DNA from: Polytrichum commune
Lineage: Eukaryota; Streptophyta; Polytrichopsida; Polytrichales; Polytrichaceae
Reading direction: 5' to 3'
DNA: 60,000 bases
Assembly: GCA_950295325.1 (NCBI GenBank)
Contig: OX485807.1
Coordinates: 4,716,501-4,776,500 of the forward strand
The position numbers were made by a program, and so were the translations under genes. Shown here piece after piece: positions 1 through 12,900 of this stretch; within the stretch, counting starts at the first letter, position 1; the number at the start of each line of letters is the position of its first letter. The notes under the pieces were generated by a model. That model was not told the origin of the DNA, did not search any database, and saw nothing but the letters and a program-made list of their open reading frames with translations.

Positions 1-179
1 CATTGCATAAACTCAATTTTTGAGGCACCGCTTGCTACCTTCTTCGAGAGCTCTCATTTTCTTGTTTCTTCATCGTTTTGTGTCAAAAAAAAATTTGAGG
101 GTTTCTAGTGTATCGTGTTGAATACTTTTTGTGGCTTTGTGGAGGTTTTATAAAAAGATGAAACCTATTTCATGAGAGA

Positions 180-1158
180 GAGCAAAATATTGCAGCCTTG
201 ATAGAGAAGAGGAGGAGCAGTAGAGAGATTGCAAAGAGTGTGGTTTGGCACAATCTACAATTAATAGAGTGAGAAAGAGGTTTTCTACGAGTGTAGCATT
301 GTCTAAAGGAGGTCGTCCTAAGGTCCTAACAGAGTGGGAGAAGCGTTATGCTTCACGGCTAGTTATTGTTGGCGGTTTAGAAACTGCAACAAAGGCATCA
401 TAAGTGATTCGAAGAGAGATGGGTGTAAAGATGTGCAACAATACCTTGAGGAATGCGTTAAGAGAACAAGGATTGTCTTCTTTTACGAAGGTTAAGAAGC
501 ATGCTTTGAGTCGGAAGAACATCAAAGACAAATTTCGCTTTGCCCAAATGCACAAAGATTGGACTGTGAGTGATTGGGAGCGGGTGGTGTTTAGTGATGA
601 AACTAAAATATGTCGTTTCAATTCAGATGGGAGGACTTGGTGTTGGATAGAGGACAAAGAAATCATCCATGTGTGTGATGTGAACCAAACTGTGAAGCAT
701 GGTGGAGGCTCCGTAATGCTTTGGGGTTGTTTGACTTGTAGAGGATTGGGGTCATTGCATAATATACAAGGGCACTTGAATGCTAGAAGCTACATTGCAA
801 TGTTAGAGCAAGATTTGTGTAGTACATTGCTTGCATTTGGGTTCAATCTTGAAGAAATCATTTTTCAACAAGACTATGTTGCCGTCCATACAACCAAGAT
901 TGTTCGAGAATGGTTTGGGAAGCAACCAGTTTGTGTTTTAGAGTGGCCTGCACAATCGCTGACTTAAATCTTATTGAGCACATATGGGCTTTACTGAAAC
1001 TAAGATTGAACTCATACTCTAATCCTCCCAGTGGTATTCTTTAATTATGGGTTTGAGTGCAAGAAGTTTGCAACTCTATTAATCTACAGGAATGTAGAGG
1101 ATTGTATGCTAGCATGTTTGATCAAATTGCAGTTGTTTTAACTGCAAAAGGGCAATGA
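180..1158 (+). pseudogene. Decayed Tc1/mariner (DD34E-type) transposase
   Basis: This is a relic of a cut-and-paste DNA transposase. An N-terminal helix-turn-helix segment reads ALIEKRRSSREIAKSV from about 195, then continues in another frame as LAQSTINRVRKRF and GGRPK. An in-frame TAA lies at 401-403. The catalytic core follows: VVFSDETKI carries the first Asp and IIFQQD the second. After WPAQS a base is missing near 957-962, and reading resumes in another frame as DLNLIEHIWALLKLRL, giving the catalytic Glu. Counting through the shift gives 34 residues between the second Asp and the Glu, the Tc1-type DD34E spacing; plant mariners are usually DD39D. The C-terminus ends at TGA 1156-1158. At least two frameshifts and one stop make it inactive. 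I see no terminal repeats in the window, and the left end may lie outside it. Confidence 0.85.
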
Positions 1159-1190
1159 ACAAATTTTTAAGTGTCTTCTACATTGTAGTG

Positions 1191-1387
1191 CAAAAACCGA
1201 GTCTATGTACATACTTTTCTTCAACATCTTTATCTACTTTGTTATAATTGAAATCATGATTTTATCATTATAGTGGCGTAGAACTTTATACTCTACAATT
1301 TTGTTTTTATAGCTTTTGATTTCAATCACTCTTGTTTCCGGCATCGTCATTTGGAGTTTCAAGTTCCTTGCATAGACTCGGTTTTTG
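1191..1387. repeat. Short inverted-repeat pair (MITE-like)
   Basis: A perfect 17-bp inverted repeat has caaaaaccgagtctatg at 1191-1207 and its reverse complement at 1371-1387, bounding about 197 bp of AT-rich DNA just after the transposase relic. It may be the 3' end structure of that transposon or a small independent element. I could not define a target duplication. Confidence 0.5.
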
Positions 1388-1920
1388 GAATCACTGTCTA
1401 AGGGAGGTGACTATCGGAATTTTGGAAACCACCTGAGATTAAAAAAAAAAAAAAATGATCAATTTAATTCGTTGAGGGTAAAATTTATAAATTTGTTAGA
1501 TCTACCATAGCATTGGAAATATGTCCCCTACATGATTATATGTAAAATAGGGTGGTGAATAATTCCTTCATTTTAGTAATCAGTAGAAAGAAAAAAATAA
1601 GGTTATAGATAGGGGATCGCTATTCCCACACCTTTTTTGGCTAGATTCACACCTTTTTGCCGGTTCGGTTGCCGTGTCACTGAGGCGCTATATATGAGAT
1701 TCTTCATGGTGCATCCGGAACATTGATCCACCAAGGCCCATCCAAGGGCCTCAATGATCCTAGGTGGCGGTGGGGTGGGGGCGGGGGTGGTGCTTGCCAA
1801 GTTGCCACCAAGGTGGGGTGGGGCCGTGGGCCTCATGTCTTTTTTGGGGAGGCCGGATTTAGGGTGGTGTCGGGCCTAGTGGCTAGGCGGGCCCAGTGGC
1901 TAGGCCTACTTATTATATAA

Positions 1921-2134
1921 CTAGTTGGTTACCCTTACTCTACTTACTAAATGACTAGTTGGTTACCCTTCCTTTACTTACTAAATGACTAGTTGGTTAC
2001 CCTTACTCTACTTACTAAATGACTAGTTGGTTACCCTTCCTCTACTTACTAAATGACTAATTGGTTACCCTTCCTCTACTTACTAAATGACTAGTTGGTT
2101 ACCCTTACTCTACTTACTAAATAACTAGTTGGTA
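1921..2134. repeat. 34-bp tandem repeat array (left arm)
   Basis: Copies of ctagttggttaccctt start at 1921, 1955, 1989, 2023, 2057, 2091 and 2125, an exact 34-bp period over about 6.3 units. The mirror-image array occupies 2242-2319 and 2619-2793 in the right arm, split by the inserted MITE. Units differ by only one or two bases, so the arrays are young or homogenised. Confidence 0.9.
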
Positions 2135-2319
2135 AGCCTCTCCAATACTTTAACGCATCAAAGCTTAACTTCAAGACTTGCACATATACCACTCAAATAT
2201 ACATGTCCAATTAAGAAGAGTGACCATAAGTAGAATAAGGCTAACCAATTAGTTATTTAGTAAGTAGAGTAAGGGTAACCAACTAGTCATTTAGTAAGTA
2301 GAGTAAGGCTAACCAACTA

Positions 2320-2616
2320 CACTAAATATGATATTTAGTGTTCAATTAGATTTAGTGTTTTACCACCCTACTTTGCTCAACACTAATTTTCAATTCTTTG
2401 ATAATTAGTGTTAGACATAAATGCGCCGCCGCCGCCTTCCTTGTTGCCACCTATTTCCTACTAAACACTAGATTCGTGCATGTAACTTTCACATATTACC
2501 ATAAATAATATTTAGTGTTTGAGTTTACATTTAATGTTACTTACTTTCATAGGGTTAGTGAGATTTAGTGTAGTGTTCGTATTTAGTGTATCTAACACTA
2601 AATATCATATTTAGTG
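2320..2616. mobile_element. TA-flanked MITE, family 1 copy A (CACTAAATAT ends)
   Basis: The 297-bp element has perfect terminal inverted repeats beginning CACTAAATATGATATTTAGTG; the first ten bases are themselves nearly palindromic with the next ten. It sits inside the 34-bp array, so the empty site can be read from neighbouring units: aaccaac-TA-gttattt became TA-element-TA. This demonstrates a 2-bp TA duplication. It is non-coding and contains a CCG triplet run at about 2424-2433. Related copies lie at 20280, 24177, 36873, 44653, 46188 and 55431. Confidence 0.9.
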
Positions 2617-3093
2617 TAGTTATTTAGTAAGTAGAGTAAGGGTAACCAACTAGTTATTTAGTAAGTAGAGTAAGGGTAACCAACTAGTTATTTAGTAAGT
2701 AGAGTAAGGGTAACCAACTAGTCATTTAGTAAGTAGAGTAAGGGTAACCAACTAGTCATTTAGTAAGTAGAGTAAGGGTAACCAACTAGTTATATAATAA
2801 GTAGGCCTAGCCACTGGGCCCGCCTAGTCACTAGGCCCGACACCGCCCTAAATCCGGCCTCCCCAAAAAAGACATGAGGCCCACGGCCCCACCCCGCCTT
2901 GGTGGCAAGCACCACCCCCGCCCCCCACCCCACCGCCACCTAGGATCATTGAGGCCCTTGGATGGGACTTGGTGGATCAACGGTCCGGATGCACCATGAA
3001 GAATCTCATGTATAGCGCCTCAGTGACACGGCAACCGAACCGGCAAAAAGGTGTGAATCTAGCCAAAAAAGGTGTGGAAATAGCGATCCCCTA

Positions 3094-5069
3094 TAGATAT
3101 TGGATCCCCCTAAAAGTGTGTAGTAGGATCAATACAATAATTATGGCTTTTGTATTAAGCTTTCTTGTATTTGAATGCAATTTTTTTTTTGGAGTAGGTA
3201 GTTGCGCAAAATTCTATGTCTTGTCACAATTGATTGTAATTCTTGTTTTGTTCTATCCATGTTTACAACTTGTCTATGTTAGCTTGTATATTTTGTTATC
3301 TCCATGTTTATTGGTAACCCTTTAATTAGTACCCAAATGCTATTGATTGTGTTTTGGATGGTACTTTGAATGGTTTAGGATTGGTATAACTAATTAAAAC
3401 CAATTGAATGACAAGATGGATGATATGAAATGTTTGTTGCTCACATAGTCGATTTTGCAATGCTATAGTATTTTTCCATTATTTGGTACTTGTACGATTT
3501 ATTTAAAAAAATATGATGCCAAAAATTAGCCTCTCTAAATGATTAAAAATAAATATAGGGTGCTAGAAAATACGTCAAAGTAGCTTTATATCTACAAATA
3601 GGGTGGGAAAAAAATATTGAGATATGCATAAATATCCCCCCATTAAATACCCCATTATGGCACGTGGTTACAAAACGTAAGGGGGTGTGACCGCCCCGAG
3701 GTCACTGTATAAACAATTGAGACAAAGATTCAAATATCTACAAAATGATTCCAAAGAGCAACCTATTCCAACAACGGCTAGCAAGGCACAACGTATGACA
3801 ACCAATATACCAACATCAAACCTTATGCAAGAAATTTCATTGGAAACCGACATAGGTGGCCACCACTCTATGTCCACAAATTTTCCAATTGATCTAAATA
3901 TAAACATTGATCATAGACTCATTTCACTGATGCAAATTTTATGTTTGGAAAATGTATTTTCAATGCACCAATTATTAAAAATGGCATGCTGCAAACTACC
4001 CAACATGATGATGCTATTGGTAGTACTATAGTCACTCTTTATTTGGTTACCAACCTCCCCCCTCCTTTTGCAATGCTGTCATTACAAACCTTGCTAGAAA
4101 TTTAGGTCCCACATGCATCCAATGGTCAAAGTTACACCAAACATGAAACGTTCTTGTTCTAATATATTTTGGAGAACTCAAATGAACGGGGACATATTAA
4201 ACCTAAATGCAATTGCATTAATTGGGAGGCCTTTGCAAGGAGATAAGAATATCATTGTAGAGTTGAAAGAAGTTGTGGAAATTTGGATTACTTCATCCGC
4301 ACAAAAGGTAAAGTTCAACAAAAACAAATAAAGATGAATAAGTAGACAAAAAAACTTGAATAAAAAATATTGTGGCTAAAAATACTAGTGTGTTATTTTT
4401 GCATGATTGAGTGACTAGTGCTTTATAATTTCTTCAAGTATATGTTTCATAGACTACATATAGATTATATGTTTTCTAATTTGGTTTTATGTTAACACAT
4501 AGGAATCATGGACAATGTTACTCATGTGTGTGTGTGTGTGTGTGTTAGGACATTGAAATTTTATGCTATAATGGAATATTTTTTCAAATGGATAAAATTT
4601 TAGCAAGAATTAGGATATTTTAAAGTAAATCCAGGAGTATTTGCAAAATATGGAATTTTTGGTTGCTTCAATTCTATCATAGAATTCTATGATACACTTT
4701 TGATATACCTAAATTATATGGAAGATGTGTGAATCCCCAGTGATTACTTGAGTTTTAGCTATAAAAATATGATTAAAATAGAACATCTCTTTTTATTGTT
4801 AAGTATATACAAAATGTTGAATAGTGAAAATAAACTAAAATATTTCTATAATATTATCATTATCATATTATATCAAAGGTTCCTACCACACAATCATGTT
4901 GTAGGATCCTATGATAGAATTCAACAAGTTATAATTATGGACTTGGCCTTAGTCAAACTTTACTTAAATATGTGTGAATTAATAAATTTACTGATTTTGA
5001 CAGAAAAGAGTTAATTCTAAAATTATGTTGATTTTTTTAGAATGTGCTAATATTGTAATAGGTATGCAA
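3094..5069. other. AT-rich intergenic stretch
   Basis: I see no supportable gene here. A (TG)n microsatellite lies at about 4526-4545. Short ORFs in both strands are fragmented and unrecognised. Confidence 0.5.
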
Positions 5070-5077
5070 GTGCTATT

Positions 5078-5861
5078 CTCGGGGGGTGCACTGTACTAAA
5101 CATGTACGAGTATACGTGAGTGCACAGGAGGGGTATTGATTTGGACCTTGCCGTATTACGTATACATATGGTATACATGTTATAATTTATAATTATGTAC
5201 ATATATGGAAGGCCTTTAAAAGGTATACAATAATTATACTTGTATGGTACTGTTATTATACTACATATCATAAGTTTTCATATTGGATGAAATTAGGATT
5301 AATTAGGATTAACGATTTTCGTTAGCAACCTTATAGGGTAGTATGAACCATGTACAAGGTGTCAAGGTAATATCGGGGAAAGAGGCAGTATTAGGGTTTT
5401 GAAATGATTCGTTCAGCTCAAAGTAACAAGGAGATTGGTTTATGTTGGAATCAAAAAGGGGCTAACAACAAGTGAACATATGATCTTACTGATCATTTGA
5501 TGGTAAACTTAGAGACAATAATTGCATTGGCTATAATGACATATATTGGTGAATCAAATGTTTATGAGTTACATCTGGGAGATGAAAAAGTTTTCAACGA
5601 CTTTGCTGATGAAAGCTAGGATATTTTGTTATACATATTATAGGGGTTGATTATTGTTCAAAAGTATATTTGTATACTTATGTTAATGACTATATATGAA
5701 TGGATGTTTTTTGTGTATACATATTGTCACTTGTATATTTATTGTTGCAATTGTATGTGTATTACTTCATTTCACAAAAAATAACTTGTATATAGGGGGT
5801 TTTTAGAGTATGCAGTGAACGCACGTGATTCTAGGTTTTAATGAAAGGTGCACCCCCCGAG
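5078..5861. mobile_element. hAT-like non-autonomous element with 8-bp TSD
   Basis: Terminal inverted repeats CTCGGGGGGTGCAC (5078) and GTGCACCCCCCGAG (ending 5861) bound 784 bp. The flanks are an exact 8-bp direct repeat, gtgctatt, at 5070-5077 and 5862-5869. An 8-bp duplication is the signature of hAT superfamily insertion. The interior is AT-rich and encodes no transposase. A second element with the same CTCGGGG ends is at 29540-30574. Confidence 0.85.
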
Positions 5862-5869
5862 GTGCTATT

Positions 5870-6985
5870 CGGTTATTTTTCTTAATTGAACACCTTTATG
5901 TTGAATGATATGTGGTAAGGTGTGCATCGAAAGAACATACAACATAATAAAAAAAAACATGTTTAAAAGAAATTGGACTACAAATTCAAATTGTATCAAG
6001 TACTCTAGTATACTCAATACTCAACACAATTAGAGGGACCCATGTGTTTATTTAATGAGGAAGTATCTCATATGCACTTCTAAGAATTTTTATAACTAAA
6101 TCAAGGAAACTATTGTTTTTGTTGGTGATTCATTACAAATTTTTCTAGTGACACAAATTTCAAGACATAAATATGATCAAAAGAAGGTGGAGAACCAAAA
6201 AAAAAAATTTCCTTCCTTCTTTTTTCCTTTCCTCCCTTTTTTTTTTCCTTCCTCCCCCTCTTTTTCCTTCCCCATCTACGAGTAGACCCCGGCGCCCCCC
6301 CCCCCCCCCTCTCCTTTTGGATACACTCTAACCTCCTTAATATCACACATGTGGCAACCAAAGTGCACTTGATGTTAAGGGGATTTGCAGTGTTAACATA
6401 AATGCATGATAATAGAGATTTAGTGCAGCATATGTTATTATGGAATAACTCAAAGTCAACATTGCAACAATTGGTAATGACAATAACGACAATGATGACA
6501 ATATGATGTTGTAAGTGTTTAGTTTGAATTCTTTGGTGGATTATTTTGATGTCAAATCTTGTAATATATGAGAAGGAAATGTGACACTAAAGAGGGAGTG
6601 AACACATCCGTTCCCTAGGGTTACAAGATATAACAGAGGGAGTGACACGACAAAGGGTGACATTCGGAGGTTAGGGTGAACAAATATCCCAAATCTATGA
6701 GGTCCATTGACCACACCACCAACATGATCAAAGTAATCCATGAAATGAAGAGTTTTAAATGGAGGATAGCTTAGAGGGTAAGTGATAAGGCAATGGACCC
6801 TACCTTGTCAATGGGGGAAATGACAAGGTGCACATATGCACGCATTCCTACCCCCTCTCATGGAAACATCCCGAGACTTGTAAGGGCATAGATGGTGGGG
6901 GGGGGGGGTGGGGGGGTGGGGGGGGGGTGTTCCCATTTTGGAAGGAGCATTTGTAGACATACAAAAATGTTGGCCACCCCTTCCC
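5870..6985. other. Intergenic, with homopolymer and pyrimidine tracts
   Basis: No gene is visible. A T/C-rich tract runs over about 6198-6265, a run of about 14-16 C sits near 6295-6309, and broken poly-G runs lie at about 6896-6927. Confidence 0.5.
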
Positions 6986-6989
6986 ATGG

Positions 6990-7300
6990 ATGGACCCTAA
7001 GGGTGGGTCTACATTAGGGATTGGGTTTGAGAAACTTGGGGTCCAAAAATCCCTTTAACGAACCTAACTTTCACACTCAAGACTGCACCCAAGCTTGAAA
7101 ATTGGTTTCTCAATGGTAGAAGTCTTAAAGCGTTTTCTTCATTTCAAACCAACAAGATTTGGCGGCAAAGCAATGCCACATTAGCAACATTTCAATTTTT
7201 CATAATTTAGACTCAAACCCCAATGTAAATTCCTTAGTTCAATTTTCTACTCTTGACCCACATGATCCCTTGATTTTGGGATGCTTTGGTCTTGAACTTT
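6990..7300 (+). repeat. Dispersed repeat family X, copy 1
   Basis: This stretch resembles 14480-14770 in the same orientation and 15210-15490 in reverse. Shared landmarks are a block around 'aagcttgaa-att-gtttct', one around 'accaacaagat', and 'tgtaaattcctt' followed by 'tactcttgac'. It is non-coding. The mobile class is unknown. Confidence 0.55.
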
Positions 7301-9985
7301 GATTATGTACTCAAGGCCAATTCACACAGGGTCTCAAGTCCACTCATGTTAGCAAGTCCCAACATGGAATCAACCTCCCACCTTTTGAGCCTCAAGAAAC
7401 AATTAAAGTTAGATGTTGATTAGTTTATGCAAAATTATTAATGAGACTTGTGTTGAGAGTTGGGTCTAGATTTCTGCTCAACCCAATTGTCAAAACAAGT
7501 CCCAAGCTTCACCTTTAAAAAGTCATGCCATGTAGGCATCCATGTCATATGTGGGACTTAGGCCTTGGGACCCATTCGTGTGAAGTGGTAAATCCCACCT
7601 TCCATGCTCTCAACGGTGGAGATTGTGCAGATTGACCTCAAGTGACTTGGGATCCCATGTGAACCAACCCTCATATTCAACTGAAGTCACTCAGTACTGT
7701 GGTTCATTGGGATGATTCACTATTCCCGCATGTCAACATAATCTATTACAAGCAGCCACCACATAAGTGTGTATTACTATGTGGAGTTAAGCATATAGTG
7801 TCTTACTAGGGAGTTTCCAACTTTTACTAACGAATGCTCAATAGGCTGTTCCAAGATCCTTTCCTCTACAAAGTTTCAGTCAATAGGAAGAGAGTCAAGT
7901 AAAATCTCCTTTGAAGAACTTTCGTTTGCGAAACGTAATTGTCTTCTTCCATAATCCTCCCATACTAGTGCAATAAAGGTACATGCTGTATAGGGCTAGA
8001 CTTATGAGATGCAATGGCAGGGAATACGTCAACAGGCTATTTCCTGTATTGAATTAGGGTGAGATTCTCTCTTATTCCAACAGAGAGTATGTAAATTTCC
8101 AATTTATAATTGGTCGTTGGTTAGCTATGCGCATAAGCCCATAGATATAAAGCGGACTAGGCTTGAATGGATACTATTGCTTGTTTCATTTCTCTTTTAC
8201 TATTATCTAGTTTTCAAGATGTAACTATATATTGGATGGTAAATCCAAATGAACATCATTTGAATTGTTGAAGTTTCTTTGATGATTTCTTCCAAGTATG
8301 TACATTTCAAACTTGACTTTGTAACTATATATTAAAGACACTCTAGAGTCCTTGTCCCTGAAAAGATCACCCACCTCAACCAAGACCTAATACACAATTG
8401 GACCAATGTAAACCACTGTGCACTGCACTTCCAGATCCCCCGGCACAGACACTCATGAATACCTCTAATTTGATTCCAACTTGCCACATGATGCTTCTAG
8501 GAATACATGTGTGAGACATGTAAACATTCAACAACAACAATCCACTTCTTTGCAAAAGCCACCATTCCAATGTGCTCCTCCAATTTGACCATTTGAGGGC
8601 CATTCCTAACGCAAGCAGCCAAGGATTAGCTCAAGGACGAGATAGTTAGTAAGGGAAGAGGTGGTTCTCATTTCTGCAACATATTACTCTCAGACAATTC
8701 ACCCATGATTCCATACAGCAGATTCTCTGTTAAATTCAGTCAAGCATTATGGTCCCTCATATACTTCAGTGTCATTTTTGGCCTACAGTTCTGCAACAAT
8801 AGAGCATCACTTACATGGGAAGTAGCTGTAAGCTTGAATCCTCTCCCTATCCTCACCACTATGGGAGCTTGGACCTCTTGATTTGTAGAAGACTATTTAT
8901 CCTGCTTTACTCAACCATACATTAGATGTACTTCAAAAGCTTGCTAGTCACAAACTCTTATTCCACCGGACATCAAAATTGTGAGTAGCAATAGACTGCG
9001 CACAGTAAAAACCAAAGGTTTGTGATTTCCTCAACAAAATAAACAGAACACCAAGTTAGGATATTGTGTGATCTGTAAAAGTGGATCCATCTCATACAGC
9101 ACGCCAGAGCTAACAACAGGTATGCCAAACAAATACAACATATGACTAGCAGGCATGCTGCAACTTCTGAGGTGCAAACTAGCTCATGACATGTAAAGAA
9201 GGTGATGTGCAAGCTAAGTATGTCGAGATGTCTAGACATGGATTCGTAAAGACTCGGAGTAATCATAAATATTACCATATTCCAAAATTACAACAGCAGC
9301 ATGCAAGGCATACTCTCATGTAATTTCACACACCTACATTATTCCATTCACTTAGAATGATCATCAACATAATGAATGGCCGACTCGTACAAGCTAATGG
9401 TGCACAGATAAAATTGAAGTATTTTCTCTTGGTATGAGTGACAAATAGACTAGTTCTTTACTACTTTAAAATGTTCATGTATCAACAATGTGCTCACAAC
9501 CGAGCACATCCAAGGCACTTGCAGGCTAACAACATTTCAACACATCAATAATTCTTGCATTCCTCAAGAGAACCTACATTCCTTTAAGCTACCTGTCAAC
9601 ACTGCCCAGCTGGTGACAAACTGAAGCAAAGCAAACAACTGTACACAAAGTAATCATTGAGGAGGCATTTGAAGATATAACTGCGGAATACCTAGTATCA
9701 TTTGAAGTGTCTTGGTCACAAATCACGTGTGAACCGAGGCAACCCGCATAGAGAGCTCAAGCTCTCAAGAGGAAGACAAGACAACATTACAAATCGTAGC
9801 AAGATGAATCAAGGACCAAATTTCTTGTGGGTTTCACCACAGCCACAACTTGTGTGTGGCCAGAGCACATTGAGGACCCCTACTTTCTTGTGTAAACTAC
9901 TTTTTCCTGTACAATACAGCCGTGCGCATCATTCTTCACCCCCTATACATTCACTTTCATAAATAAACCAGTGAGTTCTTTTTTT
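7301..9985. other. Region downstream of ATG13
   Basis: I see no supportable coding sequence. From about 8340 onward the base composition is less AT-rich and grades into the 3' side of the minus-strand ATG13 gene, so part may be its 3' UTR. I saw no convincing polyadenylation signal that would fix the end. Confidence 0.4.
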
Positions 9986-12900
9986 TTACATGGGTTTTGA
10001 CAATGGCTGACCTGGCCCCGAGTTGACCCCACTTTGACGTACAAGAAAGTCGCGCATCTCTCGATAAACCCTTAGTTCGTCCAAGGCATCAGCAGCAGTT
10101 TTTGTACTGGACTGCCTTACTCCTACTGAGGGTGGAGAGCCTACCCCCACAGACGTACCAAATGACGACCCTGCTCCACTGCTTCTGCCCAAACTAGTGG
10201 CCCTGAAATCAACAGATTTTTCTCTCAAGCCCTTTCGAGCACCTGGGGATAATGGCATGGGTGGACTGATCTTAATTTTTGCCGAGACTGAAGTAGGGGA
10301 GGACGCTACTGACATTCTTGGGACAGGAAGGTCTAGGAAGACAACAGGTGGGGCACTCTGCTGGCGCAGAGGGGCTGCCTGCCTTAGAAGCCTAACCAGC
10401 TCTCCAACCTTGGCATCTTGAAATCGACCCTGAGAACCTGGAGTGGTTCCCAGGAAGTCGGGAGAATCAGGAACCCTTGGACGTGCACCTGGACTTTCAA
10501 CCCTGTCATATAAATGGTGCACACATGTATAATCAGTAAAATGTGAAACCTTGACAACTGTATGCATGGCAGATAGATCAACAGCCCTGTACTTCCTAAT
10601 TAGTGTCATACAAAAAAATAAAACAATAAATAAACAGAGCTTCTCAACCCTTGACAGAGAGAGATATCTAGTTCCCTTTTGATAAGGGAAATAACAGAAT
10701 AAAAGCCATCATTTGAATGAAATGGCATAACTCTGATGCAGTTTGTAGTAGACCAAAGTGAAATATAGCTTCACATTTGAAGGTATACGTCAATGCCACA
10801 TTTACAATACAAATCACAGAGCTTGGGACTTTCAATAAGTCAACAAGCAGTAATCATTGTATGGATCCATTATACTCATGAGGAAGAAGATGCAACTCCA
10901 ATTCACCTGCAACAGATTAAGTAAAGGTACAACCAGTAAACAATATAACAACAATGAGGGTTGAATCGATCTCACTACCTGCCATATATATCATCAGCCT
11001 CGTCGTACTCGAGTGCAAAAGGACAAGCAAAGTTCTCTGTGTCTGGGTCCTCATAACTGTGAGCTGTGACCTTGCTAGAATGTTGTCTGAAGCCACCCAG
11101 CCGTGGGGGACTGAAAGGTGACCGCTCGTGCTCCTCACCAGGTACCTATCAACCAAGAGGCACCACCTCTATTATTTCAAACTTTGTTTCCAGAGGTAGT
11201 GAGAGACATATCTCCACATGTTTAAAATGAAGTCCATATAGACAACTCTAGATGCTCGGTAGAATGTTACAAATTTTAAGGTACAATCTTCAGTACCGAA
11301 ATAGGACAAAAGTGTAATATTGACCTGAATGTCAATGACAAATTTTCTCTGACCAACCCTGACCCTCAATTGCTTGCCAACATTTTGACCAAATTATCCC
11401 CTCCTACAATTTAGAGCTCACCTACAAGCATATACCTATACAAGTAAACATTCACATGTAAACTTCCTAGTAAATTACTCTTACGAGAGTGAGGGACGTA
11501 CATAGACTTCTATAACCCAGGAATCCAAGGTCAACTAAGAGACAGACTTCATGCCCAGAATTAACCAGTAGAGACTGGCACCACCCTATACTATTGTGTC
11601 GTAGTACATTATTTAACTCCTCCCATTATTCAGGTTTATGCCGAATCACATTACAACTTTATGCTTGTAGAGTTAGAACCCTGTGACTTCTACAAATTCA
11701 ATCATATCATTAACTTAGTAAAGCATCCGACCTCAAACAACTGTTAATAGAAAATTCCCCAGTAGGGCTTTCTAAGTGCTCCGTGTCCACTCATGCTTGT
11801 ACATAATAAGCCCATGCTTTTCCCCATATTTAGATATTATCGGCAAAATCTATAAGATTGGACATCACAGCCAAACAAGAGTCAGCACACACCTGACGAT
11901 GTCGAAACCGTTGAGGAGAAGACACATGCCCAGAGGAATCAGATGTAGACAATTGAGTTCCGATCTTGCTGCCCAGAGATAGATTAGGAGTAGGTCCACC
12001 TGAGCCTGGATGTAGCGGTGAATTGAAAGAATGAGCACGTGATAACTCCGGGCGGGGCTGTGGAGAGGGTGGCGGTAGAGGGCTTCTGCTATGATGGTGA
12101 ACCTCAGGTGCAACGCGGGCGGTAGGCAACGCCCGGTTGATAGTAGCGTGACGGGGAATAGATACAGGGGCACTGCGAGGCTGACTGTAGCCATGTTGAG
12201 GTGGGGAGGGCGAAGGAGATGGGGAAAATGGAGGAGAGCGACGAGCAACTATAGGAATAGGTTGGGAGTCAGGTTGGGCTTGCTTCCCAAATTGTTGTCT
12301 TTGCAAGGGTGAGTTTCGAGGTGAGAGATGAGAGGGAGCATGAGCCCCAGATGGAGAGAACGAATGATGAACCAACGAGGGGGGTTTAGGTGGCGAATTC
12401 TGGAAGTCCAGGTATGGATGCGAAGGAGATGGAGAGGAAGACTTGTAGGAAGGGGAACCCGTCGGCATTGGGGGCTGCGATTGCACCTTGTGTACACCTC
12501 CGCTCCAGCTATGGCGACGTAGTGGTGAGCTCGGCACAGAGCCTCCTGAATTAAGTTAACACGTCGTATAAGTGAACAGGGTAACCCTAAAGAGAGAACT
12601 ACAAAAGTTGTGAAGTGCAGAGAAAAATGCCCTACTTTACGCCAATCCCCACGTGTAATGGGGCATGTGATGTGGAATTCCAGACTTGATAATTCTCGTA
12701 CATGATTCCATGTGGCATCATTGGTGGATCATCGATGATATACTCTACATAAGAGAATACTGAAATGCATTGACAGAGCAAAATGTCATTCAAAAATTCA
12801 AGAGATAAAGGAATTCACCACCACCTGTTGGTATTGAAAGAACATGAACATCCCGGCGACCCGAAATACCCCCATCGGGCAGCGACCCAACACCAGGAAA

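Larger units (their letters stand above)
1612..3091. mobile_element. Foldback DNA element with ~0.5 kb inverted arms, TA-flanked
   Basis: The left arm (from 1612) and the right arm (ending 3091) are near-perfect reverse complements. Each has a terminal GGGGATCGCTATT block, a GC-rich stretch of about 300 bp and a tandem 34-bp array. TA dinucleotides flank both ends (1610-1611 and 3092-3093), as expected for a 2-bp TA target duplication. No transposase is encoded; the ORFs over the arms are mirror images of one another. A younger MITE (2320-2616) interrupts the right arm. The TA duplication suggests mobilisation by a Tc1/mariner-type enzyme, which is inference. Confidence 0.8.

Noticed and set aside
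1603-1836. 77-codon minus ORF and the matching plus ORF at 2969-3325
   Set aside because: They are the same sequence read from the two inverted arms of the foldback element; there is no recognisable domain.
1921-2793. CRISPR-like array
   Set aside because: The 34-bp units are directly adjacent with no variable spacers, they lie in a transposon arm, and the genome is eukaryotic.
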